Positions 25,906 through 34,658 of a DNA stretch of 64,000 nucleotides are shown here, one piece after another; positions within the stretch are counted from its first letter, which is position 1; each line of letters begins with the position of its first letter. The position numbers and the translations under genes are program-made. The DNA is taken from positions 62,001-126,000 of the forward strand of contig JAIPBH010000005.1 of the NCBI GenBank assembly GCA_021739635.1. Direction: 5' to 3'. The notes under the pieces are model-generated. The model ran no database searches and had not been told where the DNA came from. It was given only the letters and a program-made list of their open reading frames with translations. The stretch comes from Flavobacteriaceae bacterium. GTDB taxonomy: Bacteria; Bacteroidota; Bacteroidia; Flavobacteriales; Flavobacteriaceae.

Positions 25906-26511
25906 CTAATTATTACCGGTAAATAAAGGCATGTTTAAATTGTCTGAGCTATTAACGCCATCTTTCTTAATTACCTTTTTTATAGTCATTAAAAATATTT
26001 TGCAATCTAATATGAATGTTATATGTTTAACATACCATGTATCTAATAAAAATTTTTGTTCCCAAGAGATGGTATTTCTTCCATTTACTTGTGCCCAGCC
26101 CGTAATACCTGGTTTTACATTATGACGTATTTTTTGTTCTTCATTATATAATGATAAATATTCTATTAAAAGTGGTCTTGGGCCTACTAAACTCATATCG
26201 CCTTTTATAACGTTAATAAGTTGGGGGATTTCATCCAGTGAATATTTTCTAATAAAAGCACCAGTTTTGGTGATTCTTTTTTCATAAGGTAATAAATTAC
26301 CATCTATATCTTTTTTGTCATTCATGGATTTGAACTTGATAATGGAAAAAATGCGTTCATTTTTACCTGGGCGTTTTTGGTAAAAAAATGGCTTTCCTTT
26401 ATTACTGAATAAAAGATATATAGTGATTATTATAAACGCAGGCATAAGTATAATAAAACCTATAAGTGCCATACAAAAATCAAGTATTCTTTTAAAAAAT
26501 AGTTTATACAT
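25906..26511 (-). CDS. Initiating sugar-1-phosphate transferase (PglC-like)
   Basis: The 201-residue monotopic membrane enzyme has one N-terminal hydrophobic segment (residues 9-34) and a cytoplasmic domain with the family blocks FKSM, the catalytic Asp-Glu pair in YSLDEIPQLINVIKGDMS, then LVGPRPLL and KPGITGWAQVNGRN. It transfers a sugar phosphate from UDP-sugar to undecaprenyl phosphate, the first membrane step. The small PglC-like size and its place after a PglA-like transferase and before the PglD fusion suggest UDP-diacetylbacillosamine as substrate. A second such enzyme lies at 56967-57560. Confidence 0.93.
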   Translation of the reverse strand: MYKLFFKRILDFCMALIGFIILMPAFIIITIYLLFSNKGKPFFYQKRPGKNERIFSIIKFKSMNDKKDIDGNLLPYEKRITKTGAFIRKYSLDEIPQLINVIKGDMSLVGPRPLLIEYLSLYNEEQKIRHNVKPGITGWAQVNGRNTISWEQKFLLDTWYVKHITFILDCKIFLMTIKKVIKKDGVNSSDNLNMPLFTGNN

Positions 26512-26641
26512 AATTATGTTGTCTATTTATTGTTTTTAAAATTACTTTAATTAAATCATATGGATATTTTTAATGGTTAAAATGCCCATATTTTTGATAA
26601 AATAATTTAGCAGGAGATTTAATACTTAAAATTAATATTTC

Positions 26642-27811
26642 TTAATTTAAATTGATTGTTCCTATTTTTTGATATTCTTCTAATATTGATTTCCAGACAA
26701 AGCGTTGTTCAAATTTTGATACAATGGTATTGCGAGATATTTCCCCCATGGTTTCATGATCTTTTTTTGACATTTGTATTAATCTTTCCATAGACTGGTA
26801 AATGGCTTCTGTATTTTTTACTGGAATGATGATGCCGTTATCTGGCTCAGAAATGATCTCATTACAACCATTAATATTGGTAACAATACAAGGTAATTTC
26901 ATAGCGCCCGCTTGTAATACCACATTGGGAAATCCTTCTCTATAACTAGGAAACACCAAACAGTTTGAAATAGCAAAATAGGGTCTTACATCATCTTGCC
27001 AACCAACATGTAATATATTTTTGTTTTCATTAATTAAATTTATAGTTTGTGAGCTTAATGGGTCTAATTTATCCTCAAAAGCACCAACCAATAAAAGTTT
27101 TATATGAGGTATTTGCATGTTTAAATTTATAAAAGCTTCAACAAGCTCGTTGATGCCTTTATCTGTAACCAACCTGCCTACAAACACAAATACAAAATCA
27201 CTTGGTTTAATACCCAGCTCTTCTTGTAAGATTGTTTTCTCATTATTAGTTACTAATTGTGGATTATAGTATGAGGTGTCAATCCCATTAGAACTACCAT
27301 TGGCTAAAACTTTTAGTTTTTCTGGCTTAGTAAATTGATGTTCTAAAATTATTTTTTTTAACCCTATGGAGTTGGGATATATTATGGTAGCACAACTATA
27401 GGTTATTTTTTCAACCAAATTTAAAAGCACCCGCTTTAAACCTCTTGCTTCCACCAAAGGTAAGCCTGCAATGGTATGCAATCGGTTTGGTACACCTGCT
27501 AATTTTGCTGCCAACATACCTAAAGTACCCGCTTTTGGAGTGTGTGTATGAACGATAAAAGGTTGTTCCTTTTTAAAAATCTTGTATAATTTATACACGG
27601 CCACAATATCTTTAAAAGGTGTTATTTTTCGGGTCATTTCAACAGGGATGGTTTTGATGTTTTCTATGACTGCAAATTCTTCTAATTGCCCATCTCCGTT
27701 TGAGGAAATTCCTATTATGTCATAATATTGTGACATAAATTTCATTTGACCTTTTAATAATCCACCTAAAGATTGCGGAACCGAAGTTATTCTTATTAAT
27801 TTTTGTTTCAT
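26642..27811 (-). CDS. Glycosyltransferase family 4 (PglA-like)
   Basis: The 389-residue GT-B enzyme starts directly with a nucleotide-sugar transferase fold. The N-terminal half has VHTHTPKAGTLGMLAAKLAGV. The C-terminal half has VFVGRLVTDKGINEL and the E-x7-E donor motif YREGFPNVVLQAG. These features are typical of PglA-type transferases that add the second sugar to an undecaprenyl-linked bacillosamine. It heads the minus-strand operon containing the sugar transferase, PglD fusion and FemAB array, and is 130 bases from the next gene. Confidence 0.9.
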   Translation of the reverse strand: MKQKLIRITSVPQSLGGLLKGQMKFMSQYYDIIGISSNGDGQLEEFAVIENIKTIPVEMTRKITPFKDIVAVYKLYKIFKKEQPFIVHTHTPKAGTLGMLAAKLAGVPNRLHTIAGLPLVEARGLKRVLLNLVEKITYSCATIIYPNSIGLKKIILEHQFTKPEKLKVLANGSSNGIDTSYYNPQLVTNNEKTILQEELGIKPSDFVFVFVGRLVTDKGINELVEAFINLNMQIPHIKLLLVGAFEDKLDPLSSQTINLINENKNILHVGWQDDVRPYFAISNCLVFPSYREGFPNVVLQAGAMKLPCIVTNINGCNEIISEPDNGIIIPVKNTEAIYQSMERLIQMSKKDHETMGEISRNTIVSKFEQRFVWKSILEEYQKIGTINLN

Positions 27812-27848
27812 TATTTATTGGAGACTTGGTTTAATAGCATTTTCAAGA

Positions 27849-27856
27849 CAAATATA
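27849..27856 (-). promoter_or_regulatory. Candidate -7 element of the pgl/FemAB operon
   Basis: The minus strand reads TATATTTG, an exact TAnnTTTG match, 37 bases upstream of the GT4 start codon. No good -33 box was seen. Confidence 0.4.
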
Positions 27857-28011
27857 TAAAACAAACTTATTGATGTGTTATTAAGTCTGTTTAATGTGTT
27901 TTTTTTGCGATTATTGGTGTTTTCTTTTTTTGATTATTAACTAGTTGGCTTATGTTGGCTATATCCTAATGAGATTATCTATTAATACTCATCATAAAGT
28001 CATAGGTTTTG

Positions 28012-28055
28012 TATTGAGTATCTATTGAGTATCTATTGAGTATCTATTGGGTATC
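28012..28055. repeat. Four tandem 11-bp repeats (TATTGAGTATC)
   Basis: Units at 28012-28022, 28023-28033 and 28034-28044 are identical (TATTGAGTATC). The fourth (28045-28055) differs at one base (TATTGGGTATC). The 11-bp period is close to one DNA turn, as in iteron or multi-operator arrays. They lie between two divergent promoters. Confidence 0.85.
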
Positions 28056-28361
28056 AAAAGTGTTTGTATTTGAGTGAACCATTATAAAATAACCTTGTAG
28101 CTTATTTTTTGATGTATTTTAAGTGTCATTAAGTTATAAATACTTATTAACAAATCCAATAAGTTATCCTTATTTAAAATATTTTTGTTTTTTTTAAATT
28201 TCAACGTCCAAACATAGCTTTACGTCGTATATTAGAGAAACCTACAATATTAATTTACTTTTTATCGAAACAAAATTACATTTTAACGATTTTATTTGTA
28301 ATATTTAAATGTATTTCATCGAAAAAATTAAACACTTAAGCGATAAACATAAATTAATATA

Positions 28362-28369
28362 TACTTTTG
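28362..28369 (+). promoter_or_regulatory. Candidate -7 element of the beta-helix lipoprotein gene
   Basis: TACTTTTG matches TAnnTTTG exactly, 37 bases before the ATG at 28407. The predicted leader is about 30 bases. The -33 region is not a clear match. Confidence 0.45.
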
Positions 28370-28406
28370 TACTTAACAATTAACCTCTCACCCAAATCGA
28401 GATCTT

Positions 28407-30389
28407 ATGAAAATGATTATTAAACCTACGCTATTATTATTTTTATTCATGGTATTTTTTGTATCATGTAATAATGAAGAACTATTTATTGAACCAACAG
28501 CTGAAGTTGTTGTAGACCCAGAACCAGATACTACTGTTGACCCTGATACTCCGGTTGAAGATAACAATGCAGGAGCTGTTGATACCAGTTTACCATGTTC
28601 ATTTGCCTTAGATGCTGTACAATCAGGAGATACCATTGTAATTAATTGTGTGATGGATTTAGGTGGCCAAACCATTAATTTACCTGCTAACGTGACTATT
28701 GTTTATGAAGGTGGTGATGTTATTAATGGAACCCTAAATTTTGCCAGTAATACCGTTATTTCTGGAGAGCTATTAAATAGTAGTTTAACCTTAAGCGGTG
28801 CTTCACCACAAATGAAAGATACCTCATTTACCTTTAACCCACAACGATGGGGGATTGTAGAAGGTGTTGTTTCTGATGAGGTTGCCAAAAGAAACAAGGA
28901 TATTTTAAAATCTCTATTGGTAGAAGTTAACAATCTTGGTATAACAACTTTTTCAATTGATAAACTAGATGCATTTTTCAAAGTGGATCGTGAAACTAAT
29001 AGTTTATTAACTCCTACGCAATTTGCTATTAATATACCTTCAAATTTCACTTTGTCAATGACAGAAAATACTCATTTAAGAATTCAACCAAATAATTTTA
29101 AAGAACCAATTCTTTTATCAGTTTTAGATGCTTCCAATGTTGTAATTAGTGGAGGTATTTTACATGGAGATCGTGACGAACATGATTATTCTAATGGAGG
29201 CACACATGAATGGGAAACTCTAGTAAGTGTGAAAAGTGGTAAAAATATTAAAATTGAAAATGTTACTGTTATGGACTCTTCCGGAGATGGTATGAACGTA
29301 TCAGGACTAGGACACGCCTTTAGTACCGATTATAATCCATCAGTTAACGTTACACTTACTGGAAATAAATTTATTAGAAATAGAAGGAACAATTTATCAA
29401 TAGTTGATGGACATGAAATAATAGTTGAAAATAATGAATTTATTGATGCTGGTATTCATACGAATAAATCTGAAGGAACTGCACCTGGATTTGCTATTGA
29501 TGTAGAGGCCGTTAGAGGGGGTGATGGAACAATTTATCAAATTGCAGAGGACATTATAATTAGAAATAATATTGAGAAAGGAAGTAGAGTAGGAGGATTT
29601 ACTGTTCATACTGGTGATCGTGTAACTATTGAATCTAATTTAATGGAAAGTTCTATATCATATTCTACCTCTATAGGAACTATAATAAGAAATAATGAAA
29701 TAACTGCAGTTTCAGACTTAGCTAAAACAAATGGAACTGCAATTTCAGCAGGAAGAAATGATAGGTTTGAACGCAATTATGGTAATAAAGTCTATGGTAA
29801 TACTGTTTTTGGGTTTTCAACTGGAATGAAGGTTAGTAATACAGATTTAGAGGTATATGATAATGATTTAATTGATTGTAAAGTTGGATTATCATTTGAA
29901 GTGTTGACAAATTCTAAAATATATAATAATAAAATAATTAGTTCAGTTAGTTCTAGCGATGGTATTTTAAGTGCAGGACAATCTAAATATTTAGATAAAG
30001 TAGTTTTTTCTAATAATAGAATTGAGGTAACTAGAACGCCTCTTCAGTTTGTTAGTATAAATAATGATGCTGGTGAGGAAAATTACTCATATACGATTGA
30101 AAAAAACATAATTAATAAAGGAGGTATAACAATGAGTAATTCTAATGGATTTATACTTGATAATAATAATTTAGAAAATGGTAATATTCGTTTATCCTAT
30201 GCTAGTAAAGGAAGCTTAACCAATAATATTCTAAATGTAGTTAATAATCATGGTATTAGAATTGATTCTGGATGCAAGGATCTTGTTATAACTAACAATG
30301 ACATTTCTGTGAATAATAAATACGAATGTGTTTGGGAGAATAATACTGATTCAATAAATATTAAAATTAATAATAATATTTGTAATTAG
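28407..30389 (+). CDS. Secreted right-handed parallel beta-helix lipoprotein
   Basis: The 660-residue protein has a lipoprotein signal (hydrophobic leader to FVSC, with Cys near residue 21) followed by an acidic, Thr/Pro-rich linker (VDPEPDTTVDPDTPVED). The body is made of repeated short beta strands of the parallel beta-helix type, with many Asn ladders (for example NRRNNLSIVDGHEIIVENNEF and NNNLENGNIRL). This fold is used by polysaccharide lyases, epimerases and binding proteins; which one applies is not evident. It lies between two glycan operons on the opposite strand, so it may act on the exported polymer at the cell surface. Confidence 0.82.
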   Translation: MKMIIKPTLLLFLFMVFFVSCNNEELFIEPTAEVVVDPEPDTTVDPDTPVEDNNAGAVDTSLPCSFALDAVQSGDTIVINCVMDLGGQTINLPANVTIVYEGGDVINGTLNFASNTVISGELLNSSLTLSGASPQMKDTSFTFNPQRWGIVEGVVSDEVAKRNKDILKSLLVEVNNLGITTFSIDKLDAFFKVDRETNSLLTPTQFAINIPSNFTLSMTENTHLRIQPNNFKEPILLSVLDASNVVISGGILHGDRDEHDYSNGGTHEWETLVSVKSGKNIKIENVTVMDSSGDGMNVSGLGHAFSTDYNPSVNVTLTGNKFIRNRRNNLSIVDGHEIIVENNEFIDAGIHTNKSEGTAPGFAIDVEAVRGGDGTIYQIAEDIIIRNNIEKGSRVGGFTVHTGDRVTIESNLMESSISYSTSIGTIIRNNEITAVSDLAKTNGTAISAGRNDRFERNYGNKVYGNTVFGFSTGMKVSNTDLEVYDNDLIDCKVGLSFEVLTNSKIYNNKIISSVSSSDGILSAGQSKYLDKVVFSNNRIEVTRTPLQFVSINNDAGEENYSYTIEKNIINKGGITMSNSNGFILDNNNLENGNIRLSYASKGSLTNNILNVVNNHGIRIDSGCKDLVITNNDISVNNKYECVWENNTDSINIKINNNICN

Positions 30390-30393
30390 AATT

Positions 30394-30448
30394 AATAACT
30401 TAATAAAAACCTCTAAACAACCAATCTAGAGGTTTTTATTAAGTTATT
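30394..30448. terminator. Bidirectional terminator with 22-bp arms
   Basis: The arms at 30394-30415 and 30427-30448 are exact reverse complements, with core AAAAACCTCTA and TAGAGGTTTTT, around an 11-base loop. The hairpin has A/T-rich flanks on both sides. It separates the beta-helix gene from the convergent polysaccharide operon, whose last stop codon (30444-30446) lies inside the right arm. Confidence 0.9.
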
Positions 30449-31535
30449 GAATTATTTCTTCAAAAAGGTTGATATAATTTTTTACCATTAAATTAATGTC
30501 AAATTTTTTTGCCCTTTTTAAACATAAATCTACTGTTTTATTATATAATGCCTTGTCCGACATTAAACTTAAAATTTTAGAAGACAATTCTGTACTGTTT
30601 TTTGTTTCAAATGTTAGTCCATAATTTTTAACAATATCTCCTAACCCTGGAGAATCTGATGCCAAAAAAGGCTTGCCACATGCCATACCTTCAATACATG
30701 ACAATGAAAGCCCCTCATAATGAGACGATAAAACAACCAAATCAGATGATTTTATCAATCTTGGAACATCATTTCTGATTCCTAAGAACTTAACCCTTTC
30801 AAGTACTTTTAATTCTTTACAAAATTCTATACATTCATCTTTGAGAGGACCATCACCTACTAATAGCAATTTATATACTGGAGGTAGTAAATTCATTGAT
30901 TTTATTAGAGTTTTTTGATCTTTTTGAGGAGTAAAACTGGAAACTTGTATCAACAATATATCTGAATCATCATAACCTAATTCCTCTTTTGTATAAGGTT
31001 TAGCCGTCTCAATATTTATTAAATCGATACCATTATAAATTTTAACAACTTTTTCATTTATATTTTTACCAAAATAATTTTTTAAATTAAAATCAACAGC
31101 TTCAGATATAGTTACCACATTTCTAAATTGATTATAAACTAATCTATCTAGTTCTTTAAATAATGGATTACCTCGTCTTCTATTAGTTGAATTATGCTCG
31201 GTGAAAATAATTGGTTTTTGGTTAAAAGGTAAAATATTAGAAAAAGCCACCCAATAAGATGCAGGGAATAAGTGCACATGAATTATATCATACCCCTTAA
31301 TTATTGACTTTAATTTAATTATGTTTAAAGGATTGTAAATATTCCTACCCCCCCCAAGTGTTATGATATTAATGTCGTTATGTTCTTTTAATGTTCTATG
31401 AAAAGGGGTTTCAGTACCGTCCAAAAGTAAAATATCTACATCAATATTTTGCGCTCTATATTTAATGCAAGCATCAACCATTAATTTTTCAGCCCCACCT
31501 GATCTTAGTGAATTAATTATTTGAAGAATTTTCAT
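30444..31535 (-). CDS. Glycosyltransferase family 4
   Basis: The 363-residue GT-B protein has the N-terminal motif INSLRSGGAEKLMVDAC. It also has a phosphate-binding VSSFTPQKDQKTLIKSM block and an E-x7-E donor motif (SSHYEGLSLSCIEGMACG). It would add a sugar to an undecaprenyl-linked repeat unit at the inner membrane. It is the last gene of the long Wzx/Wzy operon and overlaps the GT2 gene by 4 bases. The specific sugar donor cannot be deduced. Confidence 0.92.
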   Translation of the reverse strand: MKILQIINSLRSGGAEKLMVDACIKYRAQNIDVDILLLDGTETPFHRTLKEHNDINIITLGGGRNIYNPLNIIKLKSIIKGYDIIHVHLFPASYWVAFSNILPFNQKPIIFTEHNSTNRRRGNPLFKELDRLVYNQFRNVVTISEAVDFNLKNYFGKNINEKVVKIYNGIDLINIETAKPYTKEELGYDDSDILLIQVSSFTPQKDQKTLIKSMNLLPPVYKLLLVGDGPLKDECIEFCKELKVLERVKFLGIRNDVPRLIKSSDLVVLSSHYEGLSLSCIEGMACGKPFLASDSPGLGDIVKNYGLTFETKNSTELSSKILSLMSDKALYNKTVDLCLKRAKKFDINLMVKNYINLFEEIIQ

Positions 31536-32428
31536 TTCTTTAATTTATTAACATAAAATATATATGCATATAACCCCAAACCAACAGGTAATGCCAAAAG
31601 TGTAAGCATTATATCAGGGGTTTTTTTTAAAAAATGAGAATCTTTTAATTGGAGACTATGCGATATGTAATGAACAGCATTCTTAAAACGGACTTTTAAA
31701 TAATTTGAATACTTCATATTTATTATTCTCGCGTGTTGAAAACCTTTAGGATGTCTGAAGAACTGTTTAATGATATTTCTGGAAGAACCATCTTCCATGT
31801 ATTCTACTACACATAATACTTCATTAAGGCAAAGTAATTTGTATTCTTTATCAATCATTAAATATAAAGTACCTAAAGGTACAAAGCGTTCTTCTTTGAA
31901 AATAGGGTATCTGGGAAACTTGTTAACAATTTCAGTTTTTAGAACTAATTTTTTATCGCCCGAAACGTTATGTTTATAATATAAATCTTCTAAGGTAGTT
32001 TCTTTAAGTCCATCAGGAATTTTACTGCCAATTATCTCTCCATTCTTGTAAGCATCTAAGCCAATCATTCCACCTATATCCTTATTTTTATCAGCATCAG
32101 CACTAGTCCAAAAATTAATAATTTTTTCAACTGCATCATTAGGCATATAGTCATCTGAATCAATACAAACATTTAATTCGGTCTTAATTAAATCATAGGC
32201 ACTGTTGTGAGCACCATGCATCCCTTGATTTTCCTGATAGTGATATTGAATGGTTACTTTACTTTCTAATATCCAATGGTTTACTAACGTTTTAGTATTG
32301 TCAGTAGACCCATCATCAATAATTAGCCAAATAAAATTTTTATTAGATTGAGAAACCAAGCTTTGGTATATTTGATCTAAACAATAGGCTCGATTAAAAG
32401 TAGGTGTGAATATTGTAATTAATTTCAT
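31532..32428 (-). CDS. Glycosyltransferase family 2
   Basis: The 298-residue GT-A enzyme contains TPTFNRAYCLDQIYQSL, the nucleotide-binding IIDDGSTDNT motif and the metal-binding DSDDYM block. A C-terminal hydrophobic segment (about 272-292) may anchor it to the membrane. It is translationally coupled to the GT4 gene after it (4-base overlap), and 10 bases separate it from the polymerase gene. Inverting transfer to the repeat unit is expected, with donor unknown. Confidence 0.92.
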   Translation of the reverse strand: MKLITIFTPTFNRAYCLDQIYQSLVSQSNKNFIWLIIDDGSTDNTKTLVNHWILESKVTIQYHYQENQGMHGAHNSAYDLIKTELNVCIDSDDYMPNDAVEKIINFWTSADADKNKDIGGMIGLDAYKNGEIIGSKIPDGLKETTLEDLYYKHNVSGDKKLVLKTEIVNKFPRYPIFKEERFVPLGTLYLMIDKEYKLLCLNEVLCVVEYMEDGSSRNIIKQFFRHPKGFQHARIINMKYSNYLKVRFKNAVHYISHSLQLKDSHFLKKTPDIMLTLLALPVGLGLYAYIFYVNKLKK

Positions 32429-32438
32429 TTTTTTAATT

Positions 32439-33524
32439 TTAAGAATAATATAATAGCCACATTAAAAAAGTAAATAAAAAATATGCTGTAACAACTTTTG
32501 CAATAATTACTTGTTGATTTTTAAAAAATTGTTTTTTTAATAGTGGGTAAATTATTACTAAACCCATCATAAACCAAGAGAGGTATGCAAATCGATTTGA
32601 AAAATTAGCACGAATAACAAGAATCCAAAAACCATTACAAATTAAATAAGTATTTAAGATTTGATTATAAAAATCATCTTTAAATTGTCTTTTGATTACA
32701 AAATACCACCCTGCAAACACAGCAAAAGCACTATGAAATATAAAGTCCCAGCGAAACCTAGGGGTTTCTCCAGCAAAATCCCCTGACAAATATCCAGCTA
32801 ATCGATCATCGCCAAAACCTAAACTTGTAAATAAGGAAATCCAAATTCCTCCCATAATTAATGACATTGGGATTGCAAAAAGCCATCCTTTTAAAAATGT
32901 TTTCGGATCGTTATAAATTAGAGTTAAACAGTAAGCTAAAACAGGAAGCATAACCGTTTTATGAAACAAAATACCAATCAAAAAAAAGACTGCTTGTAGT
33001 ATTTTTTTTTGGGGAAAGCATAAACCCAATAAAAACATAGAACCAGCAACTCCATTACGTATACCATTCGTTCCATAAGAATAAAAAGAAAATGAAACTA
33101 CAAACATAAAAAAGGCATAAAACCAATATTGTTTGAAATGTTTTTTAGAAATTAAATACATTGGAATTATATATAGAATTTCAGTAATTAAAAAAAAACC
33201 ACTTGAAGGCACAAAGTTTGATAAAAACTTCATGTAATAATGAAAAAATACATCTTTAGTAGTAGTTACATCAGCACCTTGAGCATAATTTAAAAATTTA
33301 TGATGATATGCTCCCATATCACCAAAGTAACGACCTAATGGACGTAATCCAAGATATAAAGTTATTCCTACTAAGAGGACTAATCCAACCGTTCTTAAAA
33401 AACGTATATTTTTGGAATCATCTAGTTTAAGAGTATATGCATGAAGTAAATTGGCAAGAACCAAAAACAAAGCAAAATACATATATAAATCATAATAATA
33501 TTTTAATTGTACAAAATCAAACAT
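32439..33524 (-). CDS. EpsG-family O-antigen/EPS polymerase (Wzy-like)
   Basis: The 361-residue protein has about ten or more hydrophobic helices and the RPLGRYFGDMGAYH segment near residues 60-75. Glycine and aromatic-rich loops (SYGTNGIRNGVAGSMF) match the EpsG/Wzy-type polymerase class. These enzymes join flipped repeat units in the periplasm. Position between glycosyltransferases and the presence of Wzx, Wza and Wzc make the Wzy role likely. It overlaps the next gene's stop by 1 base. Confidence 0.85.
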   Translation of the reverse strand: MFDFVQLKYYYDLYMYFALFLVLANLLHAYTLKLDDSKNIRFLRTVGLVLLVGITLYLGLRPLGRYFGDMGAYHHKFLNYAQGADVTTTKDVFFHYYMKFLSNFVPSSGFFLITEILYIIPMYLISKKHFKQYWFYAFFMFVVSFSFYSYGTNGIRNGVAGSMFLLGLCFPQKKILQAVFFLIGILFHKTVMLPVLAYCLTLIYNDPKTFLKGWLFAIPMSLIMGGIWISLFTSLGFGDDRLAGYLSGDFAGETPRFRWDFIFHSAFAVFAGWYFVIKRQFKDDFYNQILNTYLICNGFWILVIRANFSNRFAYLSWFMMGLVIIYPLLKKQFFKNQQVIIAKVVTAYFLFTFLMWLLYYS

Positions 33525-34651
33525 TATTTTTTATTTAAACTTAAAAATAAATTTAACCATTCTGACATTATAATATCGTCACTAAAACGCAAAACATTTT
33601 TTCTGCCCATTTTCCCAAAATTGATTAATCTTTCTTTATCATTAATTAAATTTATTATAGCGTTACCTAAGTTTTCTTCATCATTTACTTCTAATAAAAT
33701 ACCATCAATATTTTGTGTAATAATGTTTTTAGGGCCATGTGGGCAATTAAATGAAATTATAGGTAAACCACATGACATCGCTTCCAATAAAACCATAGGG
33801 AAACATTCAGTTTTAGATGACATTAAGTATAAAGATGAATTTAGCATTACGTCTTCAATGTTATCTGTAGATTCACAAAGTTGAACATAATTGTTAAGAT
33901 TATATTCATTTATGATTTTCTTTAATTTGTCAACATCATTATAATCTCCATTCCCATAAATTTTTAGTTGCCAATCTGGATATTTATTTGCTACATAGGA
34001 CCAAGACTTGATTAACTTATCAAATTGTTTCACAGGAGCTATTCGGCCTGCACTTATTGCTATTTTATTGTTTAAATCAGAAGCTTTACTCGGATAATTG
34101 GTCAATGCATTATGAATAATTATTTTATTTTTGGAATTATAATATTTCTCTTCATCTTTAGTCAAAATTGCTAAGTAATCATATTTAAATTCTATAAAGT
34201 CATTGATTTTAAAAAATATTTTTTTAAAAAAAGAAGAATGCTTTTTTCTATTTAAATTTTTAAAAAAACCAGAGGAATGAAATTCTTTGATTTTAGGAAT
34301 ATTTTTGTAAATAAAAGGTAGGAAATAAAAATCAAATTGAGTGCTTAAGGTTATAATCACATCTGGATTAATTTCTTTAATTGTCTTTTTAAGTTTAAAA
34401 AAATGCTTGACAATCTTTCTGTAATTATAAGGATGAAAATAGCTTAATTCTCTATTGTAATTAATACCCAAATCTTTGAAAATAGCTTTTGAATTGATTG
34501 GGTAGCAAGGTGTCATATCTTTTTGTTCAGATGTAACAATATAGACTTCTGCCCAATTTTTTTCTATTAAGTAATTTGATTTATTAGTAAGTACACGTTC
34601 CCCACCACCATGTTTATATATTTGATCGGTTATGTACATTATTTTCATCAT
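33524..34651 (-). CDS. Glycosyltransferase family 4
   Basis: The 375-residue GT-B protein begins MMKIMYITDQIYKHGGGERVLTNK, where the second Met is an equally good start. It has the donor-site blocks ISAGRIAPVKQFDKLIKSW and SSKTECFPMVLLEAMSCGLP. It resembles the GT4 protein at 38693-39829 (both start with KIxYIxG/D and a GGxERVL motif), so the two are probably paralogues adding similar sugars. It lies 7 bases after WecB. Confidence 0.92.
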   Translation of the reverse strand: MMKIMYITDQIYKHGGGERVLTNKSNYLIEKNWAEVYIVTSEQKDMTPCYPINSKAIFKDLGINYNRELSYFHPYNYRKIVKHFFKLKKTIKEINPDVIITLSTQFDFYFLPFIYKNIPKIKEFHSSGFFKNLNRKKHSSFFKKIFFKINDFIEFKYDYLAILTKDEEKYYNSKNKIIIHNALTNYPSKASDLNNKIAISAGRIAPVKQFDKLIKSWSYVANKYPDWQLKIYGNGDYNDVDKLKKIINEYNLNNYVQLCESTDNIEDVMLNSSLYLMSSKTECFPMVLLEAMSCGLPIISFNCPHGPKNIITQNIDGILLEVNDEENLGNAIINLINDKERLINFGKMGRKNVLRFSDDIIMSEWLNLFLSLNKK

Positions 34652-34658
34652 TAAAATG

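Larger units (their letters stand above)
27812..28406. promoter_or_regulatory. Divergent regulatory region between glycan operon and beta-helix gene
   Basis: This 595-base AT-rich spacer contains no credible gene. It holds candidate -7 elements for both directions (27849-27856 and 28362-28369) and a four-fold 11-bp tandem repeat (28012-28055). The length is unusual for this compact genome region, which suggests regulated expression of the surface-glycan genes. Confidence 0.6.

Noticed and set aside
28388-28675. 95-aa minus-strand frame over the beta-helix gene start
   Set aside because: It is a shadow of the coding sequence, Ser/Val/Gly-rich, and covers the real gene's signal peptide and promoter.
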